Source: Nitrospirota bacterium (lineage in GTDB: Bacteria > Nitrospirota > Thermodesulfovibrionia > Thermodesulfovibrionales > UBA6898). From it: 48,509 nt of DNA. Made by a program: the position numbers and the translations under genes. Of this stretch, positions 1 through 7,422 are shown piece after piece; positions within the stretch are counted from its first letter, which is position 1, and every line of letters begins with the position of its first letter. Location: NCBI GenBank assembly GCA_021825365.1, contig JAKAHR010000026.1:1-48509 (forward strand), read 5' to 3'. The notes under the pieces are model-generated. The model worked only from the letters and a program-made list of their open reading frames with translations, searched no databases and was not told the DNA's origin.

Positions 1-137
1 CCCAGCTCCTGGATCGCACGCTCCACCGTGCTCGACCCCACCACCCGGTACCCCTCCTCCGCCAGTATCGCCGACAATACCCGTACCGCATTGGGCTCGT
101 CGTCTACCACCAGTACCTTGCCTGTCTTGTCATCCAT
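1..137 (-). CDS. Response regulator, receiver domain N-terminus (partial, runs off left edge)
   Basis: The minus strand reads MDDKTGKVLVVDDEPNAVRV and continues as a CheY-like first helix, so this is the start of a receiver domain with the acidic pair (VVDDE) that binds Mg2+. Only about 45 residues lie in the window, so the phosphoacceptor Asp and any output domain are off the edge. The ATG sits inside the last codons of the upstream kinase gene (overlap of 8 bases), which implies translational coupling and a two-component pair. An NtrC-type regulator would be typical after an NtrB-like kinase, but the output domain cannot be seen. Confidence 0.8.
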   Translation of the reverse strand, partial: MDDKTGKVLVVDDEPNAVRVLSAILAEEGYRVVGSSTVERAIQEL

Positions 138-1158
138 CGTGATGCAACTCCTTTCCATCCTCTGCCGGAAAATAAAAGCGTGCGACGGTACCGGTTTCCG
201 GGGTACTCCTGATAACGATGCGGCCGCCGTGGCGCCTGAGCGTTTCGTCGGCGATCCGCAGAACAGCCAGTTTTTCCCCGAAGTCCGCGCCCGACCGCGA
301 CGCAATCCCGTTATGCCGGGGGACCCGCACGGCGTTGCTCAGGACTTCTATCATGACCTGGGGGCTTTCGGCGGATCCGCTGCATCTCGTCCTGATGCAG
401 AGCCTCTCCTCCGGGCGCATCGCGTCGAAGAGCTCGTTGACGATGTGCAGGACCGCCTGTTCGACAAAGAGGGCGTTCACGTGCACCGGGGGTATGTCGC
501 CGTACTCACACGAGCAGATGATATTACGGACAGCCGCCTGGAAACGCGAGAGGCGTTCGATCCGTTTCACCATCGCGTTGACGTCCGTCGGAGTCCTGCC
601 CAGTTCCACCCGCGGGACTTTGTGAAAGCGGGTTATGAATTCGGAAAGCCTTTCTATCTCTTCATCCATGATCTTCCAGAACTCCATGAGGGCGGTCTCG
701 CACGCGTATCTCTCGCCGACATAGACGAGCGCTCCCTTGAGTGTATTCAGGGAATTTCTCATCCCGTGCACAAGCTCTGCGGTCGCCCTTCTGCGGTCGG
801 ACCCGTTCCACACCTCCCGAAGTCTTCCCGACAGGGGGGTAAGAGAGATGTTGGAAAGAACGATCTTTGCGCCGGTGGCGACTCCGCCGGCGACAACGGG
901 CTCGATCCTCACGTCCGACAGCAGGTGGCCGCTGCGATCGGAAGAATAATTGATGACGCATCCCTTCAGGTCGACGCTCTGCATCGAACTGATGGCGAGT
1001 TCGACCGCATCGGCATTATCGACAATCATGCGGGGCACGACTTCGTAATACTTCCTGCCGTCGACCGGCGCCGTCGACCCTCCCAGGAGCCTTGAGATAG
1101 CCTTTTCCCATGCGGTAATGGAGAGCTGCCTGTCAGTGCAAAATGATAATGGCTTCAT
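130..1158 (-). CDS. Two-component sensor histidine kinase (NtrB-like, cytosolic)
   Basis: 342 aa, no membrane segment or signal peptide. Residues 1-110 look like a PAS-type sensory region. An H-box around residues 125-140 (ELVHGMRNSLNTLKG) puts the phosphoacceptor at about His131, and a rather weak HATPase_c region follows (N-box-like VNELFDAMRP, late Gly-rich stretch and the usual ending GTVARFYFP). The ATG at 1158 is chosen over an upstream start at 1197 because GGGAGAA lies just before it. The gene overlaps the response regulator that follows, so the two form one unit. Signal and target genes are unknown. The degenerate G-boxes could mean weak ATP binding or simple divergence. Confidence 0.8.
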   Translation of the reverse strand: MKPLSFCTDRQLSITAWEKAISRLLGGSTAPVDGRKYYEVVPRMIVDNADAVELAISSMQSVDLKGCVINYSSDRSGHLLSDVRIEPVVAGGVATGAKIVLSNISLTPLSGRLREVWNGSDRRRATAELVHGMRNSLNTLKGALVYVGERYACETALMEFWKIMDEEIERLSEFITRFHKVPRVELGRTPTDVNAMVKRIERLSRFQAAVRNIICSCEYGDIPPVHVNALFVEQAVLHIVNELFDAMRPEERLCIRTRCSGSAESPQVMIEVLSNAVRVPRHNGIASRSGADFGEKLAVLRIADETLRRHGGRIVIRSTPETGTVARFYFPAEDGKELHHDG

Positions 1159-1209
1159 GGTTCTCCCAAGTAAATACTCTGTCCCCGATCGAAACACCTA
1201 TCTGTGGTA

Positions 1210-1237
1210 ACTGTATCCCAACTGGCCCAAAAGTCAA
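1210..1237 (-). promoter_or_regulatory. Candidate sigma70 promoter (proximal) for the kinase/regulator pair
   Basis: On the minus strand TTGACT (1237-1232) and TACAGT (1215-1210) are separated by 16 bases, about 50 bases upstream of the kinase ATG. Confidence 0.4.
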
Positions 1238-1309
1238 GCAGAAGGACCAGGACCCTACCGTGTTTCGCGCGGACCGCGCTGGCGCCAAAAGAAACATACC
1301 CCTCATTTC

Positions 1310-1337
1310 ATCATAGTGATTTTCGCCGAAATGTCAA
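1310..1337 (-). promoter_or_regulatory. Candidate sigma70 promoter (distal) for the kinase/regulator pair
   Basis: On the minus strand a perfect TTGACA (1337-1332) is followed after 16 bases by TATGAT (1315-1310). It is exactly 100 bp upstream of the proximal candidate, and the two share the sequence CTGCTTGAC around the -35 box. This is a better consensus match than the proximal one. Confidence 0.5.
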
Positions 1338-1459
1338 GCAGGACCGCCCGCCAGGGCAGGGACAGTCCGCTAAAAAGCCTTTGCTGTCCGCACATCACGC
1401 TGAACAACCTCTGCTGCGAGATCAGCGGCATCGATATTGCTTCATGAAAGCAGAAGGTC

Positions 1460-1479
1460 CGGGGAACCGCTATTCCCCG
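1460..1479 (+). promoter_or_regulatory. Leader hairpin directly in front of the glmS ribosome binding site
   Basis: CGGGGAA and TTCCCCG form a 7-bp perfect stem with a 6-base loop. The stem ends immediately before the Shine-Dalgarno GAGGAGG of glmS, so it could influence initiation. There is no similarity to the glmS ribozyme core that I can recognise. Confidence 0.3.
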
Positions 1480-1490
1480 AGGAGGGCACC

Positions 1491-3329
1491 ATGTGCGGCA
1501 TTGTAGGATACGCAGGTAAACGGAACGCCCTGCCGATCTTGATTGACGGTCTCGAGAGACTCGAATACAGGGGGTACGACTCGGCCGGCGTCGCCTTTCA
1601 AAACGGCGGGGGCATCGAGATATTCAAGACGCAGGGAAAAATCAACGACCTCCGGCAGATCATGCCGGCGCCCCTCCCGCATGCGCATACAGGCCTCGGC
1701 CATACGCGGTGGGCCACGCACGGCGTGCCGTGTACGCGGAACGCCCATCCCCATTCGGCGGACAACGTGGTCGTTGTCCATAACGGGATCATCGAAAACT
1801 ACCGCGAGCTGCGCGCGATGCTGGCGGACCAGGGGCATACCTTCTTCTCCGAGACGGATACCGAGGTCATCCCGCACATGATCGCGCAGTATGTGCGCTC
1901 GGGCCTCAGCCTGAGGGAGTCGATCCGTACGACGATGTCGCACCTCCGGGGCACCTTCGCCCTGGGGATCATGAGCGGGGCGGAACCGGGCGTACTTTTC
2001 GCGGTGCGCAGGGGCAGCCCTCTCGTCGTCGCTCTCGGCGCTGATGAACATTTCTTCGCCTCGGACATCCCGGCCGTCCTGCCCTATGCCCGGAAGGTAG
2101 TGTTCCTCGATGACGGCGAGATATGCACTCTGACAAAGGACAGCATCGAGGTCTCTTCGTCGGGAGCTGCGGAAGACGCGGGGAGCGTATCGATCGGAAA
2201 CAGGGTCGTCGAGATCGACTGGACCCCGTCCATGGCGGAAAAAGAGGGACACCCGCACTTCATGCTGAAGGAGATATTCGAGCAGCCCCGGACCGTGGCC
2301 GCCACCTTTTCAGAATGGCTCCGGAGGCCGCAACGTCTCCTCGATGCCTGCCGCCTGACGCCTGAGGCCGCCACCCGCCTGAAGCGCCTCCAGATCGTCG
2401 CCTGCGGCACGTCGTATCACGCCGCCCTTGTCGGCAAATATCTTATTGAGGGGCTGAGCCATCTCCCCGTGGACGTGGACATCGCATCGGAGTACCGCTA
2501 CAAGCAGCTCTTTGTCGACAAGGGTGCGCTTTTCGTATCGATCACCCAGTCCGGCGAAACAGCGGATACCCTCGCGGCGCAGCGGGAGGCAAAACGCCTC
2601 GGGGCCCATACGCTTACGATCTGCAACGTCGTCGGCAGCACCTCATCGCGGGAGGCCGACGCGGTGCTCTATACGAGGGCCGGCCCGGAGATCGGGGTCG
2701 CCTCTACCAAGGCTTTTACTGCGCAGGTCACGCTCCTCTCCCTGTTGGCGCTGACGCTCGGCATTACGCGGGGCACCCTGCGTCACCATGAGTGGGACGT
2801 CATCCCCTCCCGCCTCGAACAGATTCCCCGGCTCATCGACCACCTGCTGAAGGCCTCCGATGCGCTGCGGGACCTCGCCGGTCTCGTCTTCCGGTCGGAT
2901 CATTTCCTCTATCTCGGCAGGGGCATCAACTGTCCGATCGCGCTTGAGGGAGCGCTGAAGCTCAAGGAAATATCCTATATCCACGCCGAAGGGTATCCTG
3001 CGGGTGAAATGAAACACGGCCCCATCGCCCTCATCGAGGACGGGCTCCCCGTTGTCGCCATCGCGCCGGGCGACGGGCTCATGGAAAAGATGTTTTCGAA
3101 CATCGAGGAGGTAAAGGCGCGCGGCGGGCGCGTCATCGTCGTGAGCGACCGTCCGGAATTCTTCGCGGACAAGGTCGACCATATCATCGAGGTGCCGGAA
3201 GCATACCCGGCACTCTCCCCTTTTCTCACGGTGGTGCCCCTTCAACTGCTCGCGTACCATATCGCCGTGCTGCGGGGATGCGATGTTGATCAGCCCCGGA
3301 ATCTCGCCAAGAGCGTTACCGTCGAATAG
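1491..3329 (+). CDS. glmS: Glutamine--fructose-6-phosphate aminotransferase (isomerizing)
   Basis: 612 aa, the usual GlmS length. It makes glucosamine-6-phosphate from fructose-6-phosphate and glutamine, the entry to UDP-GlcNAc, peptidoglycan and LPS. The mature N-terminus MCGIVGYAG supplies the class-II glutaminase nucleophile Cys, and residues 1-220 are the GATase domain. Two SIS domains follow, with CGTSYHA, SQSGETADT and the active-site stretch KLKEISYIHAE...KHGP (catalytic Glu and His) and the C-terminal LAKSVTVE (catalytic Lys). The ATG at 1491 is chosen because it puts Cys at position 2 and follows GAGGAGG; earlier in-frame starts would bury the nucleophile. It is followed at 54 bases by a shortened paralogue. 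Confidence 0.97.
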   Translation: MCGIVGYAGKRNALPILIDGLERLEYRGYDSAGVAFQNGGGIEIFKTQGKINDLRQIMPAPLPHAHTGLGHTRWATHGVPCTRNAHPHSADNVVVVHNGIIENYRELRAMLADQGHTFFSETDTEVIPHMIAQYVRSGLSLRESIRTTMSHLRGTFALGIMSGAEPGVLFAVRRGSPLVVALGADEHFFASDIPAVLPYARKVVFLDDGEICTLTKDSIEVSSSGAAEDAGSVSIGNRVVEIDWTPSMAEKEGHPHFMLKEIFEQPRTVAATFSEWLRRPQRLLDACRLTPEAATRLKRLQIVACGTSYHAALVGKYLIEGLSHLPVDVDIASEYRYKQLFVDKGALFVSITQSGETADTLAAQREAKRLGAHTLTICNVVGSTSSREADAVLYTRAGPEIGVASTKAFTAQVTLLSLLALTLGITRGTLRHHEWDVIPSRLEQIPRLIDHLLKASDALRDLAGLVFRSDHFLYLGRGINCPIALEGALKLKEISYIHAEGYPAGEMKHGPIALIEDGLPVVAIAPGDGLMEKMFSNIEEVKARGGRVIVVSDRPEFFADKVDHIIEVPEAYPALSPFLTVVPLQLLAYHIAVLRGCDVDQPRNLAKSVTVE

Positions 3330-3383
3330 ACCGGCCCGCGCCGACAACGGCGCAGCCGGAGAAGAAGGGAACAGGTGCAGGTC

Positions 3384-4562
3384 ATGTGCGGAAGCATCGG
3401 GTATATAGATGTGGACAACGTGTGGCCGGATCAGGTCAGGCCCCCCGCCGGGGCGCGGAGTCCGTCCGCCCCCGGGAAAGACGGATATGAGCATTTCATG
3501 CTGAAGGAAATCTATGAACAGCCCGAGGCGCTCGGCGAGACACTCGGTGAATGGGTGGAGGACCTCGGCAGCCTCGTCGACACCCTGGGTATAGCCGACT
3601 GCGTCACCAGTCTGAGGCGTCTCCACATCGTCGCCTGCGGCTCGTCATACCATGCCGGACTCATCGGCAGGTACATCATCGAGAAGTTCGTCCACATCCC
3701 GGTCTGCGTCGACATGGCATCGGAATTCCGCCACATGGCGCCGATCCTGACAAAGGGCACTCTCCTGGTGACGATCACCCAGTCCGGCGAGACGGTCGAT
3801 GCGCTCGCCGCCCAGCGCAGCGCACAGGCAAAGGGGATCCAGAGTTTTGCGATCTGCAATGCCGTCGGGAGCACGGCCGCCCGGGAGGCGGATTCGGTCC
3901 TGTACACGAGGGCAGGCAGGGAGGTCGGGATAGCTGCCACGAAGACCTTCACCGCCCAGATCGCGGCGCTCTGCCTCGTCGGCATCGCTCTCGGGGTTTA
4001 CCGCAGGAAGCTCCCTGAGGTGGAACTGCAGACCCTGAAATCATTCCTCGCCGTACTCCCGGCCCTTATACGGAAAGTGCTCGGCAAGGACGAGGAGATC
4101 CGGGAGATAGCCGCCGGCCTGGCGCATTCGAGGGGGATCCTTTACCTCGGCGAGGGGATAAACTATCCCGTCGCGCTCGAGGGCGCCCTGAAGATGAAGG
4201 AGGTGGCATATATCCATGCCGTGGCATACCCGGCAGGCGAGATGAAATACGGCCCCCTCGCCCTTGTGGAATCCGGCACCCCGACGGTGGTCCTGGCCCC
4301 GATGGACAGCCTCGACTACGGCATCCTGTCGACGATGGAGAAGGTGAAGGCGAGGGGAGGCCGCATCATCGCCGTAACGGACGCTCCGGCCGCCCTTCAG
4401 GACGTGGCGGACGTGGTCGTTGCGGTACCTGCGACGCACCCGGCCTTCATCCCCTTCGTCTCGACCGTCCCCCTGCAACTCCTCGCGTACCACGTCGCCG
4501 TGCTGAAGGGACATGACATCGACCGGCCCCGGAACCTGTTAAAGAGCGTGATCTCCGATTAG
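3384..4562 (+). CDS. GlmS paralogue without glutaminase domain (SIS-SIS sugar-phosphate isomerase-like)
   Basis: 392 aa. It starts with MCGSIGYIDVDN, the first residues of a class-II glutaminase, then passes through a short linker straight into the two SIS domains (EHFMLKEIYEQP onward). About 200 residues of GATase are absent. The SIS part keeps CGSSYHA, SQSGETVDA, KMKE and the terminal LKSV Lys. The catalytic His of GlmS (KHGP in the neighbour) is Tyr here (KYGP), and IHAE is IHAV. It cannot use glutamine by itself. Possible roles are a sugar isomerase, an ammonia-dependent amination, a deglycase, or a regulatory partner of the upstream GlmS. The ATG at 3384 is preferred for the MCG start; a GTG at 3375 is possible. 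Confidence 0.85.
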   Translation: MCGSIGYIDVDNVWPDQVRPPAGARSPSAPGKDGYEHFMLKEIYEQPEALGETLGEWVEDLGSLVDTLGIADCVTSLRRLHIVACGSSYHAGLIGRYIIEKFVHIPVCVDMASEFRHMAPILTKGTLLVTITQSGETVDALAAQRSAQAKGIQSFAICNAVGSTAAREADSVLYTRAGREVGIAATKTFTAQIAALCLVGIALGVYRRKLPEVELQTLKSFLAVLPALIRKVLGKDEEIREIAAGLAHSRGILYLGEGINYPVALEGALKMKEVAYIHAVAYPAGEMKYGPLALVESGTPTVVLAPMDSLDYGILSTMEKVKARGGRIIAVTDAPAALQDVADVVVAVPATHPAFIPFVSTVPLQLLAYHVAVLKGHDIDRPRNLLKSVISD

Positions 4563-4599
4563 GAAGCAGGGATCGCCCCGCGGGAGAAGCCGGCTGCCG

Positions 4600-4977
4600 T
4601 CACTTCTTCCCGGCGAGGAGTGAGTCGATCAGCTTCTTCAGCTTGCGGAAATCCAGGGGTTTCACCAGGTACGAGAAAGAACCGACGGCAGATGCCCTTT
4701 CCCTGACATCGTCATCCGCATAGCCGCTCATGAAGATGAACGAGGTGGGGCCGAGCCTCGAATGGATCGCACGGGCGATCTCTATCCCGTCCGTCCCGCC
4801 CCTGATGCCAATGTCCATGAGGACGAGGTCCGGCCTCTCCCGGTCGGCGACTGCCATCGCCTCCCGGGCCGAGGAGACCGGGGGGCAGGCGGCATAGCCC
4901 CACCGCTCGCACAGCATCTGCAGATTCATCGCTGCGATGGCTTCGTCTTCCACTATCATGATCTTCGCTTTTTTCAC
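4600..4977 (-). CDS. Single-domain response regulator (CheY-like)
   Basis: 125 aa with GTG start. A complete receiver: acidic patch VEDE near residue 10, phosphoacceptor Asp55 (LVLMDIG), switch Ser84 (FMSGY) and Lys106 (LVKP). No output domain. The GTG at 4977 is preferred to the ATG at 5019 because CAGGGGATC precedes it and the residues added by the longer form are not receiver-like. It lies downstream of another receiver and a HisKA_2 kinase on the same strand, and could serve as a phosphate sink or relay for it. Confidence 0.85.
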   Translation of the reverse strand: MKKAKIMIVEDEAIAAMNLQMLCERWGYAACPPVSSAREAMAVADRERPDLVLMDIGIRGGTDGIEIARAIHSRLGPTSFIFMSGYADDDVRERASAVGSFSYLVKPLDFRKLKKLIDSLLAGKK

Positions 4978-5031
4978 GATCCCCTGTCCCCATTGCTGCG
5001 GCGAACGACTCAACGGCATGCCGCCATGTCA

Positions 5032-5640
5032 TTAATCTCCCGTGTCTGCCCCGCCGGAATGTTCTATTGACGCGCATTCGGGGCACATGCCATGGCCGGA
5101 ATCCGGCCCTGCGCCCGCCTTCATATATTCCCCGACCTTGTCCCAATAGCCGTCGTCCTGCCGTCTCTTCCCGCAGGAGCAGCACAGGGGGAGCAGCCCG
5201 CGCACGGTCATCACCTCTTCACGGGCATCATCCAGCTGCTGCAACAGCCATTTCCGTTCGGCCTCCATCTTTGACTTGTACAGGGCGAAGGCGATCGCGA
5301 TAAGCAGGTCCCTTTCCCTGAACGGCTTCACGATGTAACCGAAAGGCTCCGTGATCTTGGCCCGCCGCAGCGTATTTTCATCGGTATGTGCGGTGAGGTA
5401 GATCACCGGGATACTGAAGAGGGCGCGGATCTTGTCGGCAGCGTCTATCCCGTCGACAACGCCCTTCAGGACGATGTCCATGAGCACGAGGTCGGGCCTC
5501 TTCTCCATCGCCTGCATGATCGCGTCGTCCCCTGAGGCGGCAGTGCCCGCAACCGTATACCCGAGCCGCTCGATCGTATTCCTGATATGCAGGGTTACGA
5601 TTCCCTCATCTTCCACGATCAATATCTTTTCGTTTGCCAT
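5032..5640 (-). CDS. Response regulator with C-terminal cysteine-cluster domain
   Basis: 202 aa. Residues 1-118 form a receiver with Asp55 (LVLMDIV), Thr84 (YLTAHT) and Lys105 (IVKPF). A helical linker (about 120-145, likely coiled coil) leads to a C-terminal segment of the type LPLCCSCGKRR...GYWDKVGEYM...HGMCPECA with Cys153/154/156 and Cys186/189. This tail recurs at the end of many bacterial kinases and regulators and probably binds a metal; its function is not known to me. The gene lies 24 bases downstream of the hybrid kinase, so it is likely a cognate regulator. Confidence 0.85.
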   Translation of the reverse strand: MANEKILIVEDEGIVTLHIRNTIERLGYTVAGTAASGDDAIMQAMEKRPDLVLMDIVLKGVVDGIDAADKIRALFSIPVIYLTAHTDENTLRRAKITEPFGYIVKPFRERDLLIAIAFALYKSKMEAERKWLLQQLDDAREEVMTVRGLLPLCCSCGKRRQDDGYWDKVGEYMKAGAGPDSGHGMCPECASIEHSGGADTGD

Positions 5641-5664
5641 GATCTTCCGACTTCCCTGCCGTGT

Positions 5665-7206
5665 TCAGACGCCGCAGCGCAGGGTGAACGAGGTCCCCTC
5701 CGTCCTGTCCAAGTCTAACACACCGTCGAGCTGGCCCGCCAGGGCGACTACGAGTCTCATTCCCAGGGAGTGCGTGTTCCGGTAATCAATATCAGCGGGG
5801 AAGCCGACCCCGTTGTCCCGGACGACCAGAGTAATTTCCTCCCCGGTTCCGCTGCGCATGCGGATGTCGATGGAGCCCGTCCTGTCCTCCGGGAAGGCGT
5901 GCCGGAGGGCGTTCGATACCAGTTCGTTGATGATCAGACCGCAGGGGATCGCCCTCGTGACGTTGAGCAGTACCCCCTCGATGTCCACCTGCAGGCGGAT
6001 ACGGTCCGAGGCCTGCGGGACGAGGGCCATCAGGTTCGCGCAGAGCTCGTCGACATACTCCTTGAAGTCGATCCGGGCCAGGTCCTTCGACCGGTACAGC
6101 TGATCATGTATCAGCGACATCACCTCAACGCGCTTCTGGCTCTCCTCGCAGAGCAGTCGCGCCTTCCCGTCCTCGATGTAGCCCGCCTGCAGCTGGAGCA
6201 TGCTCGCCACGAGTTGCAGGTTGTTCTTGACCCGGTGGTGGATCTCCTTCAGGAGAATCTCCTTTTCAGCGAGGGCGGCCCTGATCTTTTCCTCGGTCTT
6301 CTTGCGCTCCGTGATATCCAGGACGGTCCCGATCATGCTGACCGGCTTTCCGGAGCCGTCAAAGACCGCCTCCCCCTGCAGGAGGACATGGATGACGCCG
6401 TAGTCCTTCCGGTAAAGCCTGCATTCCGCCCCGATGGCATTCTGTCCTTCATACACCGTATCGAGCGCCCTGTCGAACGCCGGCTTGTCTTCCGGATGGA
6501 CGAGGCCGGAGAATTCCCTGAAGCAGGGGATAATCTCGCCGGGAGAGTAGCCGAGTATGCGGTATGTCTCATCGGACCAGAGCTGCTCGCCGGTCTCCAT
6601 GTTCCATTCCCAGCTCCCTATGCGGGCGATCCGCTGCGCCTCGGAAAAACGGCTGTTCGTCTTTTGCAGTTCGCCTTCAGCCCTCTTGCGCTCCTGCACC
6701 TCCTTCTCCAGCGCCTGGTTGGCCTGTTCCAGCTCCACCATCTCGTTTTCGAGCTTATGGAAGAGGACCTCGTTGTATTGCCGGAAGAACTCCATTTCTC
6801 CGCCGGCCGTATCGGGGGAGCCCTCTCCGCGCGGCCGGTGTGTCTCGAGGACCTTCTTCAGTTCGGCCACGAGCGTCGCGGGGTTCTGCGGCTTGACGAT
6901 GAACTTCTCGGCCCCGATGCTGAGCGCAAACTGCCTGTCCTTCTCGCCCGTGTAGGCCGCGGTGTAATAGACAAAGGGAATATGCCGCAGGGACTTGTCC
7001 GACTTCACCTGCTTGCAGAGGGCAAAGCCGTCCATCGTCGGCATGAGGATATCGCTGACGATCAGATCAGGAGGGTCCTCCCTGGCCAGTTTCAGGGCCT
7101 CAACCCCGTTGGCGGCGATGGTCGCCTCAAACCCGTATTCCTTCAGGATGCATTCGAGCATCCGTGCATTATGCCTGTCGTCGTCGGCCACGAGGACCCT
7201 TGCCAT
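5665..7206 (-). CDS. Receiver-PAS-HisKA_2 sensor histidine kinase
   Basis: 513 aa, soluble. Residues 1-120 are a receiver (Asp52, Lys105). Residues 140-185 look coiled-coil. Residues 190-302 are a PAS/PAC unit (GSWEWNMETGEQLW ... ITERKKTEE). Residues 318-390 carry the HisKA_2 box LKEIHHRVKNNLQL with phosphoacceptor His323/324, followed by an ATPase domain with N-box NELVSNALRHAF and G-box DNGVGFP. The ATG at 7206 follows AGAGGTGATC and starts the receiver exactly; an upstream frame extends to 7380 but adds non-homologous residues. Kinases of this type with an N-terminal receiver usually act inside phosphorelays, here probably with the two receivers downstream. Confidence 0.92.
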   Translation of the reverse strand: MARVLVADDDRHNARMLECILKEYGFEATIAANGVEALKLAREDPPDLIVSDILMPTMDGFALCKQVKSDKSLRHIPFVYYTAAYTGEKDRQFALSIGAEKFIVKPQNPATLVAELKKVLETHRPRGEGSPDTAGGEMEFFRQYNEVLFHKLENEMVELEQANQALEKEVQERKRAEGELQKTNSRFSEAQRIARIGSWEWNMETGEQLWSDETYRILGYSPGEIIPCFREFSGLVHPEDKPAFDRALDTVYEGQNAIGAECRLYRKDYGVIHVLLQGEAVFDGSGKPVSMIGTVLDITERKKTEEKIRAALAEKEILLKEIHHRVKNNLQLVASMLQLQAGYIEDGKARLLCEESQKRVEVMSLIHDQLYRSKDLARIDFKEYVDELCANLMALVPQASDRIRLQVDIEGVLLNVTRAIPCGLIINELVSNALRHAFPEDRTGSIDIRMRSGTGEEITLVVRDNGVGFPADIDYRNTHSLGMRLVVALAGQLDGVLDLDRTEGTSFTLRCGV

Positions 7207-7422
7207 GATCACCTCTGCCCCCGGCCGCGTCGTCCGGGAGGCGCGTTCTTTTTCCCCATTATAGCGGACATCGCCCGGATTTGATACGGCTTCCGGAGAT
7301 GCGTGGACACGACCGACATTCGGTTGGCATCGTGACGAAAAAGCGGGAGGGGTCTGAGAGGGGTAATCAGGGCAGGTCAATCCCCTTCATGTTCCTGATT
7401 GCAGGAGGCGCCGCCGCGGTCA

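Noticed and set aside
1198..1490. glmS ribozyme in the glmS leader
   Set aside because: No recognisable ribozyme core or its conserved pairing; only a short hairpin near the ribosome site.
5770..7284. A 504-residue plus-strand frame
   Set aside because: It is the complement of the receiver-PAS-HisKA_2 kinase gene, whose motifs are all intact.
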